This document shows positions 24,943-31,845 of a DNA stretch of 64,000 bases, one piece after another (position 1 is the stretch's first letter; every line of letters starts with the position of its first letter). The notes beneath the pieces are model-generated. The model was not told where the DNA came from. It saw nothing but the letters and a program-made list of their open reading frames with translations, and did not search any database. Both the position numbers and the translations under genes were made by a program. The DNA is from Zhengella sedimenti (GTDB lineage Bacteria > Pseudomonadota > Alphaproteobacteria > Rhizobiales > Rhizobiaceae), in contig NZ_JBKFFP010000001.1 in the NCBI RefSeq assembly GCF_046506625.1, positions 682,001 through 746,000 of the forward strand, given 5' to 3'.

Positions 24943-24956
24943 ACCTAAAATTAGGT
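24943..24956. promoter_or_regulatory. Palindrome ACCTAA-AA-TTAGGT with CtrA-like overlap, upstream of the porin gene
   Basis: A perfect 6-bp-arm dyad about 80 bp upstream of the porin start. The same bases read TTAA-N7-TTAG from 24940 to 24954, one base from the CtrA consensus TTAA-N7-TTAA. Either a dyad-binding regulator or CtrA could act here. No further evidence. Confidence 0.3.
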
Positions 24957-25035
24957 ATGACTGAAGGAATCTTCCCGAAAGGGCTGTTGGCGACCGGTTG
25001 AAAGCGCCTGCCCATGGGTGACGTTGGGGAAGATC

Positions 25036-25836
25036 ATGATCCGCTATATCCTGACTGCTGCGTTTCTTGCCGCATCTCCGGCAATGGCAGGCGATATCGA
25101 CCAGACGACCGGCGACGGGCCGGGCGTCTCGGCCGAATTGCGGCCCGCCGTCTCCTGGAACGGCTTCTATGGTGGTGCCATCGCAGGACTGGCGACATCC
25201 ACCGGGCGGGCCGATCTGGGGGCCCATGGCGGCGTCCTGATCCCGCTCGATGTCGCGAACGGCCTGTTTCCGCGTTCCATCAGCCACATGAACGAGAGCC
25301 TGACGGGGGGCATCACCGCCGGCTACAATTTCCAGCGGGGCGCCTTCGTCGGCGGCGTGGAGGCGGACATCTCCTTCGCCGACTTCAAGATCCGGCATAC
25401 CATGTCCCGCATCGATCCCAATCCGTTTCCGCCCTTCACGGGCCAGGTCACCAACTCCGCATTCCATACGGATTACGGGGTCCTGGCGACGGCACGGGTG
25501 AGGGCAGGCGTCGCCATCGACCGGACCTTGCTCTATGCCACGGGCGGTATTGCTGCCGGCAAGGTGACGAACCGCTTCTCCATCGGCCTTCCCGGCCTTG
25601 GCTACACCTCCCCTGACTGGAGCGCGAGCAAGGTTCGCTACGGCTACGCCATCGGCGCCGGCATCGAACACAAGGTGACGGAGAACGTCAGCATGAAGCT
25701 CGAGGGGCTTTACGTGGACCTCCAGGATGCCGTCGTGTCGGGCGTCGACCCGGTTGCCTTTCCGGGCGAAAGCATCAGCTACCGTTTCCGCAACGACATG
25801 ATCGTCGGCCGTCTCGGATTGAACGTGGCCTTCTGA
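25036..25836 (+). CDS. Outer-membrane beta-barrel protein, Omp25/porin-like family
   Basis: A 266-aa secreted protein with a signal peptide (MIRYILTAAFLAASPAMAG, cleavage after AMA). The barrel region has WNGFYGGAIAG near the mature N-terminus, ITAGYNFQRGAFVGGVEADISFADF in the middle, and a terminal strand ending RLGLNVAF with C-terminal Phe, typical of outer-membrane insertion. This is the 8-strand Omp25/Omp31 type common in Hyphomicrobiales. The ATG at 25036 follows GGGGAAG. Monocistronic with its own terminator. Confidence 0.9.
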   Translation: MIRYILTAAFLAASPAMAGDIDQTTGDGPGVSAELRPAVSWNGFYGGAIAGLATSTGRADLGAHGGVLIPLDVANGLFPRSISHMNESLTGGITAGYNFQRGAFVGGVEADISFADFKIRHTMSRIDPNPFPPFTGQVTNSAFHTDYGVLATARVRAGVAIDRTLLYATGGIAAGKVTNRFSIGLPGLGYTSPDWSASKVRYGYAIGAGIEHKVTENVSMKLEGLYVDLQDAVVSGVDPVAFPGESISYRFRNDMIVGRLGLNVAF

Positions 25837-25866
25837 TCCGCGTCAGCAGTACAGACGCCGCATGCT

Positions 25867-25899
25867 CCGCCGCGATCATGAGGATCCCGGCGGTTTTTT
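25867..25899 (+). terminator. Rho-independent terminator after the porin gene
   Basis: CCGCCG ... CGGCGG with a 15-base loop, followed by six T residues, 30 bp after the porin stop codon. Confidence 0.7.
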
Positions 25900-26392
25900 G
25901 TTTGTCTGACCGGTTTGCGGCAGGCCTGCTTTTGTTGCATCCGCGATATGTCAATTGCGAGATCTGGCCCGCGTGACCACGCAATGGCCAGACGCACGGC
26001 GTTCGTGTTCAATGGTCGCACAATGAATATCGTCATTGGCAGGAATGGCAATTCAGTGCCGCGCGCAGCGCAGCGTCCGGCACCGATCGCCTGCGGGTTT
26101 CAATGTCAGGGGCAGGCAGGTGCCGCGCGGCACTGCCTGACCGGCGCACGCCGGCCAGCGGCCGGGTGATGACATGGTTTCCGCCGGGCATGCAATCGTC
26201 CCTGTCATGACAGTATTTGCCCCGCCGCCCCCCACCCTGCCAATTCGGTGGCGGAAGCAAAGGCCCCTCGACCGCGCCCTCCGGGCCGGCCGGGGGGTTT
26301 TGATTGCGTTTCGGCAACAAGGGCGCGGTTTCCCGTTCCGTCTCCGTCTTTCAGCATATTCTGTTGTCGAAATAGATTGACTGGAGGACGGC
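25900..26392. other. Intergenic region before the luxR-type gene
   Basis: About 490 bp without a convincing gene on either strand. It has a 12-bp palindrome CTGTCATGACAG at 26202-26213, a C-rich tract at 26221-26237, and a GC-rich stretch followed by a short T-run (26275-26300) that may be a weak terminator. The AT-rich stretch at 26345-26380 is the likely promoter of the downstream luxR-type gene. Confidence 0.4.
26202..26213. promoter_or_regulatory. Perfect palindrome CTGTCATGACAG
   Basis: A 12-bp perfect palindrome 180 bp upstream of the LuxR-type leader ORF. It shares the CTGT/ACAG half-sites of lux boxes but is shorter than the usual 18-20 bp, so a link to the LuxR protein is only a possibility. 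Confidence 0.3.
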
Positions 26393-26464
26393 ATGGGACT
26401 ATCCGCGCGTCTTTCTTCAATTCCTGTCAGGGAAAAATGCCTTGGGCTACGTCGTGCAAACTGA
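26393..26464 (+). CDS. 23-codon leader ORF overlapping the luxR-type gene (or its frameshifted 5' end)
   Basis: An ATG behind a strong GGAGGA site opens a 23-codon frame (MGLSARLSSIPVREKCLG...) that ends 23 bases inside the luxR-type gene. Removing one G from the GGG at 26443-26445 would join this frame directly to the LuxR frame (...KCLG-YVVQTEG). So it is either a coupled leader peptide or the true N-terminus separated by a one-base frameshift or sequencing error. Confidence 0.45.
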   Translation: MGLSARLSSIPVREKCLGLRRAN

Positions 26465-27194
26465 AGGTTCCGAGCCGGTCGAGGATTTCGCGATCGCATA
26501 CAGCGAGGCTGCCATGCAGTGCCGGACGGCCTATGACATCCTGCGTCTTCTCAAGAAGCTGACCCTCGACTTGGGATACCGTTACTTCGCCGTGTACCGC
26601 CTTCCCGGCGATCTCGGCGACGACTTCGCGGATATCACGCTTGTCTCGAACTGGCCGCCGGAACTCGTCCGCGCCTATGACCGGCACAAGCTGCTGCCGG
26701 CCAGCCCGATGATCAAGGCTTTGCGCGCAACGACCAGGCCTATCACATGGGACGTGGCGGGCTTGAACAGCAATCGCGGCGACGGGGCGGACGACCTGGT
26801 GACGTCGCTGTTCCGCGAGTTCGGTCTGTTGTCCGGCACCTGTTTTCCCGTTCACGATTCGCGTGGGCGCCGCGGCGCGGTATCCTTCACCGGCGATCGC
26901 GAACCCTGTTCGCTGAACGAGCAGGTCCAGCTTGCCTGGCTTTGCAACCTCATCTTCCAGCAGGCGGACGCGACCCGGTCGGAGGCCGAGCGGTCGTTGC
27001 CGAAGCTGACGGAGCGCGAGACGCAGTGCCTGGTCTGGACCGCAGCCGGCAAGACGAGCCCGGAAATCGCGGTCATCCTCGAGTTGTCGGAACATACCGT
27101 CAATCACTATCTCGCCTCGTCCTGCCAGAAACTGTCGGCGGTCAACCGTGCTCATGCCGTCGCCAAGGCGCTTCGGCTCGGCTATATCGACTAG
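26442..27194 (+). CDS. LuxR-family regulator with autoinducer-binding-like domain
   Basis: A 250-aa regulator with an N-terminal autoinducer-binding domain (about 15-165) and a C-terminal LuxR helix-turn-helix (about 180-245: LTERETQCLVWTAAGKTSPEIA, LSEHTVNHYLASSCQKL). In the pocket, the Trp of NWPPELV and Tyr of AYDRH are present and a Pro is kept, but the Asp preceding that Pro in AHL receptors is Ser (LPASPM). No luxI is in the window, so it is a LuxR solo whose ligand may not be an AHL. The start is TTG at 26442 or GTG at 26454, overlapping the leader ORF. Confidence 0.85.
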   Translation: MGYVVQTEGSEPVEDFAIAYSEAAMQCRTAYDILRLLKKLTLDLGYRYFAVYRLPGDLGDDFADITLVSNWPPELVRAYDRHKLLPASPMIKALRATTRPITWDVAGLNSNRGDGADDLVTSLFREFGLLSGTCFPVHDSRGRRGAVSFTGDREPCSLNEQVQLAWLCNLIFQQADATRSEAERSLPKLTERETQCLVWTAAGKTSPEIAVILELSEHTVNHYLASSCQKLSAVNRAHAVAKALRLGYID

Positions 27195-27208
27195 GCCTTC
27201 GCGCAGCG

Positions 27209-27688
27209 ATGTCGACCGAGCCGCCCAGCGAGGAAACCGGAGCCTTCAAGGTCGAGATCAGATCCGCGAGACGGGCGGCGCAATCCCCTGAAGCGATCGG
27301 GCTTGCGGCGGCAAACCTGCTGGATGTCCTGGCCCTGTTCGAACCGTTCGGCGTGTGGCGGCTCGATATCGAGAACGGCCTGACCTACTGGAGCGAGGAC
27401 ATGTATCGCCTGCATGGGCTGGAACCGAAACCGGGTCCTGTCGACATGATCCAGGTGATCCGCTGCTATCATCCCGACGACCGCGAGCATGTGATCGGCT
27501 GTATCGAGGACGCCATCACGCGCCAGTCCGGTTTCCGCTTCGTGCTGCGCATCGGGACGGCCGACGAGGTGACCGGCATCGTGGAGGCGCTGGGCCGCTA
27601 CCGGGTCAACCCGGAGGGCCGTGCCGAGCTGTTCGGCACGTGCCGGGCCGTCGGCCAGCGCGTCCGGTCCGTCGCGATCAATCCCTGA
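27209..27688 (+). CDS. PAS-domain protein
   Basis: A 159-aa soluble protein that is essentially one PAS fold-3 domain: FGVWRLDIENGLTYWSEDMYRLHGLEP, then YHPDDREHV. No output domain follows. It begins 14 bp after the luxR-type stop, so the two are probably co-transcribed. Its role may be as a ligand- or redox-sensing partner; nothing more specific can be said. Confidence 0.75.
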   Translation: MSTEPPSEETGAFKVEIRSARRAAQSPEAIGLAAANLLDVLALFEPFGVWRLDIENGLTYWSEDMYRLHGLEPKPGPVDMIQVIRCYHPDDREHVIGCIEDAITRQSGFRFVLRIGTADEVTGIVEALGRYRVNPEGRAELFGTCRAVGQRVRSVAINP

Positions 27689-27887
27689 CAGGGCAGGCAG
27701 TGGCCGGCCCTGCCGTCACTGCCCTTCGTCCTCAAGTCTGCCGCCCTTCGCAGTCGGATTGCTGCGTATCCGATGAGTGGGCGGATGCGGCGCTTTCCAT
27801 ATCATGCCGCCGGTTCGGTCCGGAACATATCCTGCGCACCTCTCGTTGGCGGGAATATTCAGGAGATACGATGAGAAGGGTTCCCCC
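27689..27887. other. Intergenic region
   Basis: About 200 bp between the PAS gene and a small membrane-protein gene. AT-rich patches near 27845-27870 may serve as the promoter of the small ORFs. A second ATG at 27871 (twelve codons) has an AGGAGA site and overlaps the start of the 22-aa ORF. No other gene seen. Confidence 0.35.
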
Positions 27888-27956
27888 ATGCATTCCGTTA
27901 TCTACGTGATCGGCCTCGTGGTTGTCGTCCTTGCCGTACTCAGTTTCCTCGCCTGA
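27888..27956 (+). CDS. Small membrane protein, 22 aa
   Basis: MHSVIYVIGLVVVVLAVLSFLA is a single hydrophobic helix, preceded by AGAAGG at suitable spacing. Very similar tiny single-pass proteins are annotated widely in rhizobia (from memory). Function unknown. Confidence 0.55.
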   Translation: MHSVIYVIGLVVVVLAVLSFLA

Positions 27957-27972
27957 CTGGAGAGAATTTCCC

Positions 27973-28127
27973 ATGACAACCAAGAACCGCAATCCGAACA
28001 ATCCGCAGGGTGCGCGGACATCAACGCCAAGGCCGAACTTAAGACCCGGTATGACACGACGGTTGGCCCCGGCATGCCAATGGGTAAGCGCGGCGCGGTA
28101 AAGGCCGATACGCCACCACCCGAATGA
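27973..28127 (+). pseudogene. Small hypothetical gene with apparent frameshift
   Basis: The frame opens MTTKNRNPNNPQG after GGAGAG. Beyond the GCGCG at 28012-28016 that frame turns arginine- and proline-rich and stops at 28101. The neighbouring frame from 28017 reads a more protein-like tail (DINAKAELKTRYDTT..., ending ADTPPPE) to a TGA at 28127. A CG duplication would explain the break. It may be a pseudogene, a sequencing error, or a frameshift. It follows the 22-aa membrane-protein gene by 16 bp. Confidence 0.5.
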
Positions 28128-28215
28128 TCTGACAATCGCCGAGGTGGCGGCGCGCGCGCCCCCGCGAAACCGGGCCTTGGTCATCTGTCCGTATATGTGT
28201 CGAAGAGGAGCGATC

Positions 28216-28710
28216 ATGGCCTGGGCGGACATGTTCTTCCAAAGCTGGAGCGGCATCGTCCGCACCATCGTCGTCGGAACCCTGGCCTACCTATTCCTGG
28301 TCGTTTCATTGCGCGTGTCGGGCAAGCGGACGCTTGCCAAGCTGAATGCATTCGACCTGGTGGTCACCGTCGCGATCGGTTCAACCCTGGCCACTGTCCT
28401 GCTCAGCGAGAAGGTGGCACTCGCCGAGGGTGTGACGGCCCTTCTCCTTCTCATAGCGCTCCAGTACCTGGTGACAGCCCTGTCGGTGCGATCCCGTGCC
28501 TTTGCGCGTGCTGTCCGTTCCGAACCGTCGCTTCTGCTTCGTCATGGCGAGCCGGTTCCGGGGGCCTTGCGCAAGGCCCGGGTGACGAAAGAGGAACTGG
28601 AAACGGTGGTGCGCAGGGCAGGACAACAGGACCTTGCCGGTGTCGCAGCCGTCATCCTGGAAACCGACGGTTCCTTTTCCGTCATCCCCGAGGACAGGTC
28701 CGAGACGTGA
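28216..28710 (+). CDS. YetF/DUF421-like membrane protein
   Basis: A 164-aa inner-membrane protein with about three N-terminal helices (residues 15-85) and a soluble C-terminal YetF domain (about 90-160). The segment SLRVSGKRTLAKLNAFDLVVTVAIGS is the family hallmark (R-x2-GKR...FD...IGS). A GAGGAG site precedes the ATG at 28216. Family members are linked to envelope stress and spore biology in Bacillus; the role here is unknown. Confidence 0.85.
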   Translation: MAWADMFFQSWSGIVRTIVVGTLAYLFLVVSLRVSGKRTLAKLNAFDLVVTVAIGSTLATVLLSEKVALAEGVTALLLLIALQYLVTALSVRSRAFARAVRSEPSLLLRHGEPVPGALRKARVTKEELETVVRRAGQQDLAGVAAVILETDGSFSVIPEDRSET

Positions 28711-28713
28711 CCG

Positions 28714-28739
28714 GGCGGCGGTCCGCATGCCGCCATTTT
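28714..28739 (+). terminator. Weak hairpin terminator after the yetF-like gene
   Basis: GGCGG ... CCGCC with an 11-base loop followed by ATTTTCC, immediately after the yetF-like stop codon and in the convergent gap with gci. Confidence 0.35.
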
Positions 28740-28776
28740 CCGTAACGCAGACAGCGGCATGGGGCGTCAGGGCGTG

Positions 28777-29913
28777 TCAGTCCGCCGTCAATGCGAATTC
28801 CGCCAGCACATCGCGGTCGATCTCGATGCCGAGACCGGGACCGTCGGGAATGCGCACGATGCCGTTGTCATGTTCGATGGGCGTCTTCGCGATGGCCTGG
28901 CGGAAGGGGTTCGGCGTGCGGTCGAATTCGAGTATCGGTTCGATGGGCTCGCGGCGCGGGGGATCGGGCAGGAGGGCTGCCATGAACTGCAGGCTGGCGG
29001 CGATCTGCACGACCGTGCCCCAGACATGGGGCACCAGGCGCACGCCGTACAGGGCGGCCATGTCGGCGATGCGGCGCATCTCGGTGAATCCGCCGGTGCC
29101 GCAGAGATCCGGCTGGGCGATGTCGATGCAGCGGGTCTCCAGTGGCTCGCGGAAGCCGAAGCGGCCATGCCAGGTCTCGCCACCGGCGATGGCAATGGGC
29201 TGGCCGGCGCGCACGGCGCGATAGGCGCCGAGTTGTTCGGGAATGACGGGTTCCTCGAACCAGTCGATGCCGAATTGCGCGGCTGCCTGGCCGACGCGGA
29301 TCGCTTCCAGAACGTCATAGCCGTGATTGGCGTCGATCATCAGGCGCGTCTCGGGGCCGATCGCCTCGCGCACCGCGGCAATGACCTCCAGGTCCTGCGC
29401 CGGGTCAAAGCCGATCTTGATCTTCACCGCGTGGAAGCCCGCCTTCACATGGGCGGCGCATTCGGCGGCGTTGTCGGCGACACGGTCAACGCCGTCGCGG
29501 CGGAAGGAACCGGTGGCATAGGCGCGCACGCTTTCGCGCAGCCGCCCGCCGAGCAGCACCGAGACAGGCACGCCGAAGTGTTTTCCCTTGATGTCCCACA
29601 GCGCCACGTCGATGCCCGAAAGGGCCGTGACCGCAAGGCCGCGCTGGCCCTGGTCGCGGAACAGGTTGTAGAGTTCCTGCCAGAGGATCTCGGTGTCGAG
29701 CGGATTGCGGCCGATCAGCCGGGCGGCATAGGCTTTCACCACCGCCGCATTGGGCAGGGCCGGGCCCAGGCATTCGCCCCAACCCACGGTGCCGTCGTCG
29801 CAGACGATCTCGACCAGGATGTGCTGACGGCGGTCGAATCGCATGGAAGCGCTTTCGAAGGCTGTCTCCAGCCTGTGATCGAGAATGTGGGTGTGAACCT
29901 CGGCGATCTTCAT
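28777..29913 (-). CDS. gci: D-galactarolactone cycloisomerase (enolase superfamily)
   Basis: A 378-aa enzyme, the same length as Agrobacterium Gci and very similar along its length: ESASMRFDRR, GWGECLGPA, TALSGIDVALWDIKGKH, AYATGSFRRDGVDRV, IDANHGY, PDGPGLGIEI. Gci opens galactaro-/glucarolactone to 2-keto-3-deoxy-L-threo-hexarate. Enolase-superfamily residues are visible: KIK (general base), metal ligands in IDANHG, FEEP and GGE, and PHVWG. It lies 11 bp after kdgD, whose substrate is this product. The start at 29913 is set by homology. Confidence 0.93.
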   Translation of the reverse strand: MKIAEVHTHILDHRLETAFESASMRFDRRQHILVEIVCDDGTVGWGECLGPALPNAAVVKAYAARLIGRNPLDTEILWQELYNLFRDQGQRGLAVTALSGIDVALWDIKGKHFGVPVSVLLGGRLRESVRAYATGSFRRDGVDRVADNAAECAAHVKAGFHAVKIKIGFDPAQDLEVIAAVREAIGPETRLMIDANHGYDVLEAIRVGQAAAQFGIDWFEEPVIPEQLGAYRAVRAGQPIAIAGGETWHGRFGFREPLETRCIDIAQPDLCGTGGFTEMRRIADMAALYGVRLVPHVWGTVVQIAASLQFMAALLPDPPRREPIEPILEFDRTPNPFRQAIAKTPIEHDNGIVRIPDGPGLGIEIDRDVLAEFALTAD

Positions 29914-29924
29914 GGGTCCGGCCT

Positions 29925-30833
29925 TCAGATGGTGGCTGCTTTCTCGATGAGTGCGGCAAGCATGGCTTCTTCCTCGCGGGTCAGGTCGGTCAGCGGCGGG
30001 CGCACGGGCCCGGCATCGAAACCGGCAAGGCGGACGCCGGCCTTGATGGCGGAAACCGCATAACCGGTCTGGCGGTCGCGAATGGCCATGAAGGGATAGA
30101 AGAATTCCTTGAGGATCTGTTCGGTGCGCTCCCGTTCGCCGGCCCGCAGCGCCCGGTAGAACTCTATGGCGAGGGCCGGAACGAAATTGAAGACGGCGGA
30201 GGAATAGGTGGTGAAGCCGGCACCCAGATAGGCCTCGGCGAACAGTTCGGCCGTCGGCATGCCGCCCAGATAGGTCAGGCGGCCGCCCATGGTCGCGGTG
30301 ATCTGGCGCACCAGTCCGATGTCGCCCGACCCGTCCTTGAAGCCGACCAGATTGGGGCACTCCTCGCACAGGCGTGCCAGCGTATCGGCCTTGAGGATGG
30401 AATTGTCGCGGTTGTAGACCATGACGCCGATGCCGGTGGACTGGCAGACGCGCTTCACGTGCCGGTAGAGGCCTTCCTGCGGCGCGCCGACGAGATAGTG
30501 CGGCAGCAGCAGGATGCCGTCGGCGCCGGCCTTCTCGGCCGCGCGCGCGATGGAGACGGCGATCTCGGTGCCATAGCCGCAGCCCGCGACAATCGGCGTC
30601 CTGCCCGCGGACGCCTTGGCGGCGGAAATGACGGCCGGGATCTCGTCCGGCGCCAGCGAGAAGAATTCCCCGGTTCCGCCGGCAGCGAACAGGACAGCGG
30701 CGCCGAAGCCCGACAACCATTCGACATGGGCGCGGTAGGCGGCCTCGTTGAAGGCGCCGTCCGCGTCAAAGGCGGTGACGGGAAAGGAAAGCAGGCCGGC
30801 GCCCAGCGCCACCTTCAGTTCTTGTGGTGTCAT
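29925..30833 (-). CDS. kdgD: 5-dehydro-4-deoxyglucarate dehydratase
   Basis: A 302-aa TIM-barrel enzyme of the DHDPS/NAL family. It dehydrates and decarboxylates 5-keto-4-deoxyglucarate to 2-ketoglutarate semialdehyde. Features are GAGLLSFPVTAFDADGAFN, AAGGTGEFFSL, VYNRDNS (catalytic Tyr) and GFKDGSGD (Schiff-base Lys). It precedes gci and follows a GntR gene; a strong promoter at 30870-30897 and a dyad at 30900-30916 lie upstream. The semialdehyde dehydrogenase that would finish the pathway is not in the window. Confidence 0.93.
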   Translation of the reverse strand: MTPQELKVALGAGLLSFPVTAFDADGAFNEAAYRAHVEWLSGFGAAVLFAAGGTGEFFSLAPDEIPAVISAAKASAGRTPIVAGCGYGTEIAVSIARAAEKAGADGILLLPHYLVGAPQEGLYRHVKRVCQSTGIGVMVYNRDNSILKADTLARLCEECPNLVGFKDGSGDIGLVRQITATMGGRLTYLGGMPTAELFAEAYLGAGFTTYSSAVFNFVPALAIEFYRALRAGERERTEQILKEFFYPFMAIRDRQTGYAVSAIKAGVRLAGFDAGPVRPPLTDLTREEEAMLAALIEKAATI

Positions 30834-30869
30834 GTCGTTGCGTGTCCCGTGGGTTCTGGCGTGACGGCC

Positions 30870-30897
30870 ATCATAGGAACGGGGTCGCGTCTGTCAA
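30870..30897 (-). promoter_or_regulatory. Sigma-70-type promoter of kdgD-gci
   Basis: Read leftward, TTGACA (30897-30892) and TATGAT (30875-30870) are 16 bp apart, a near-consensus vegetative promoter about 40 bp upstream of the kdgD start. Confidence 0.65.
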
Positions 30898-30899
30898 TC

Positions 30900-30916
30900 A
30901 ACTTGTATGACAAGTT
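30900..30916. promoter_or_regulatory. GntR operator dyad AACTTGT-ATG-ACAAGTT
   Basis: A perfect 7-bp-arm dyad directly upstream of the kdgD -35 element and ending at the gntR stop codon. The half-site ACAAGTTT recurs in the gntR/udh divergent promoter region (31734-31741). This fits a FadR-type GntR controlling both units. Confidence 0.65.
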
Positions 30917-31657
30917 TCACGCCTCACGAAGCATGCGGCGGTAGCGCTTCTGGCTGCCTTGCAGGTGGATGCGCATGGCATGGCGCGCGGCTTCGGCGTC
31001 GCCGGCGGCAATGGCGTCGGCGACCTGCCGGTGTTCGGATTGCAGCATGGCGAGATAGGCCGCATCGGCCGGCTCGCTCCGGCCGGGCTCCAGCCGGCGG
31101 CGCGGGATGGCCTCGCTGCCGAGCATTTCCAGGAACTGGCGGAAGCGCGGGTTGCTGGTGGCCTCGGCGATGGAGAGATGAAAGGCGAAATCCGCCTCGC
31201 TGGCCGGTTCACCGGCGGCCATGCGTGCGTCGATGTCGTCCAGCTTCCGGTAGAGGTCCTCTTCCTGGGCCGGCGAATGGCGCAGCGCGGCCAGACCGGC
31301 GGCCTCGATCTCCACGGCCGCACGAAGTTCGAGGATTTCCAGGATGCTGGAGAGCTTGTCCGGATCGACATCGCGGAAGGGCGCGGCGGCGCCGGCCGGG
31401 TTGGCGATCACGAAGACGCCCGCGCCCTGGCGCGCTTCCACCACGCCTTCCAGCCGCAGCGCCGCGATTGCCTCGCGCACCACGGTGCGGGATACGCCAT
31501 GCAGCGCGGTCAATTCGGCTTCGCTCGGCATTCTCTCGCCGATGGCGAAGTCGCCACGCCTGATGGCATCGCGCAGCGTCCGGGCAAGGATCAGCACGAG
31601 GTTGCCGCGCCGCCCCGCGCTTTCCGTTCCGGTCGATCCGGCTGTCTTCGGTTCCAT
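30917..31657 (-). CDS. GntR/FadR-family regulator of the uronate genes
   Basis: A 246-aa regulator with a winged helix (LRDAIRRGDFAIGERMPSEAEL, HGVSRTVVREAIAALRLEGVVEARQGAGVFV) and a C-terminal FCD domain whose metal-binding region includes DFAFHLSIAEATSN. The start is taken as the ATG at 31657; a TTG at 31675 is possible. It lies between udh (divergent) and kdgD-gci (same strand). Near-identical half-sites occur in both flanking promoter regions, so it likely represses all three genes until an aldarate or uronate binds. Confidence 0.9.
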   Translation of the reverse strand: MEPKTAGSTGTESAGRRGNLVLILARTLRDAIRRGDFAIGERMPSEAELTALHGVSRTVVREAIAALRLEGVVEARQGAGVFVIANPAGAAAPFRDVDPDKLSSILEILELRAAVEIEAAGLAALRHSPAQEEDLYRKLDDIDARMAAGEPASEADFAFHLSIAEATSNPRFRQFLEMLGSEAIPRRRLEPGRSEPADAAYLAMLQSEHRQVADAIAAGDAEAARHAMRIHLQGSQKRYRRMLREA

Positions 31658-31708
31658 GTCTGCAGGAACCGGCAAGCCGGAGGATTTGTCAATCGCCTGT
31701 CTGAAAAT

Positions 31709-31746
31709 ATCCTACGTATTGACAATATATACGACAAGTTTAGGGT
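31709..31746. promoter_or_regulatory. Overlapping divergent promoters of gntR and udh
   Basis: Leftward: TTGTCG (31737-31732), 17-bp spacer, TAGGAT (31714-31709). Rightward: TTGACA (31719-31724), 16-bp spacer, TAGGGT (31741-31746). The GntR half-site ACAAGTTT lies between them, so a single bound repressor could block both. Confidence 0.5.
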
Positions 31747-31845
31747 CCCCACGGATCGTGCCTGCGGGGCCTTGCCCTTCCTGCGAGGTTTTGCCCTGCC
31801 TGAACGCACCCGCCGGAACCAGTTCCTGCCCAGAAGGAGACCGAC

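Noticed and set aside
26202..26213. CTGTCATGACAG as a classical lux box
   Set aside because: Too short (12 bp against 18-20 bp) and 230 bp from the LuxR gene. Kept only as a palindrome of unknown role.
25915..26499. Several short open frames on both strands before the luxR-type gene
   Set aside because: None has a ribosome site with protein-like composition; they overlap each other and carry no motif.
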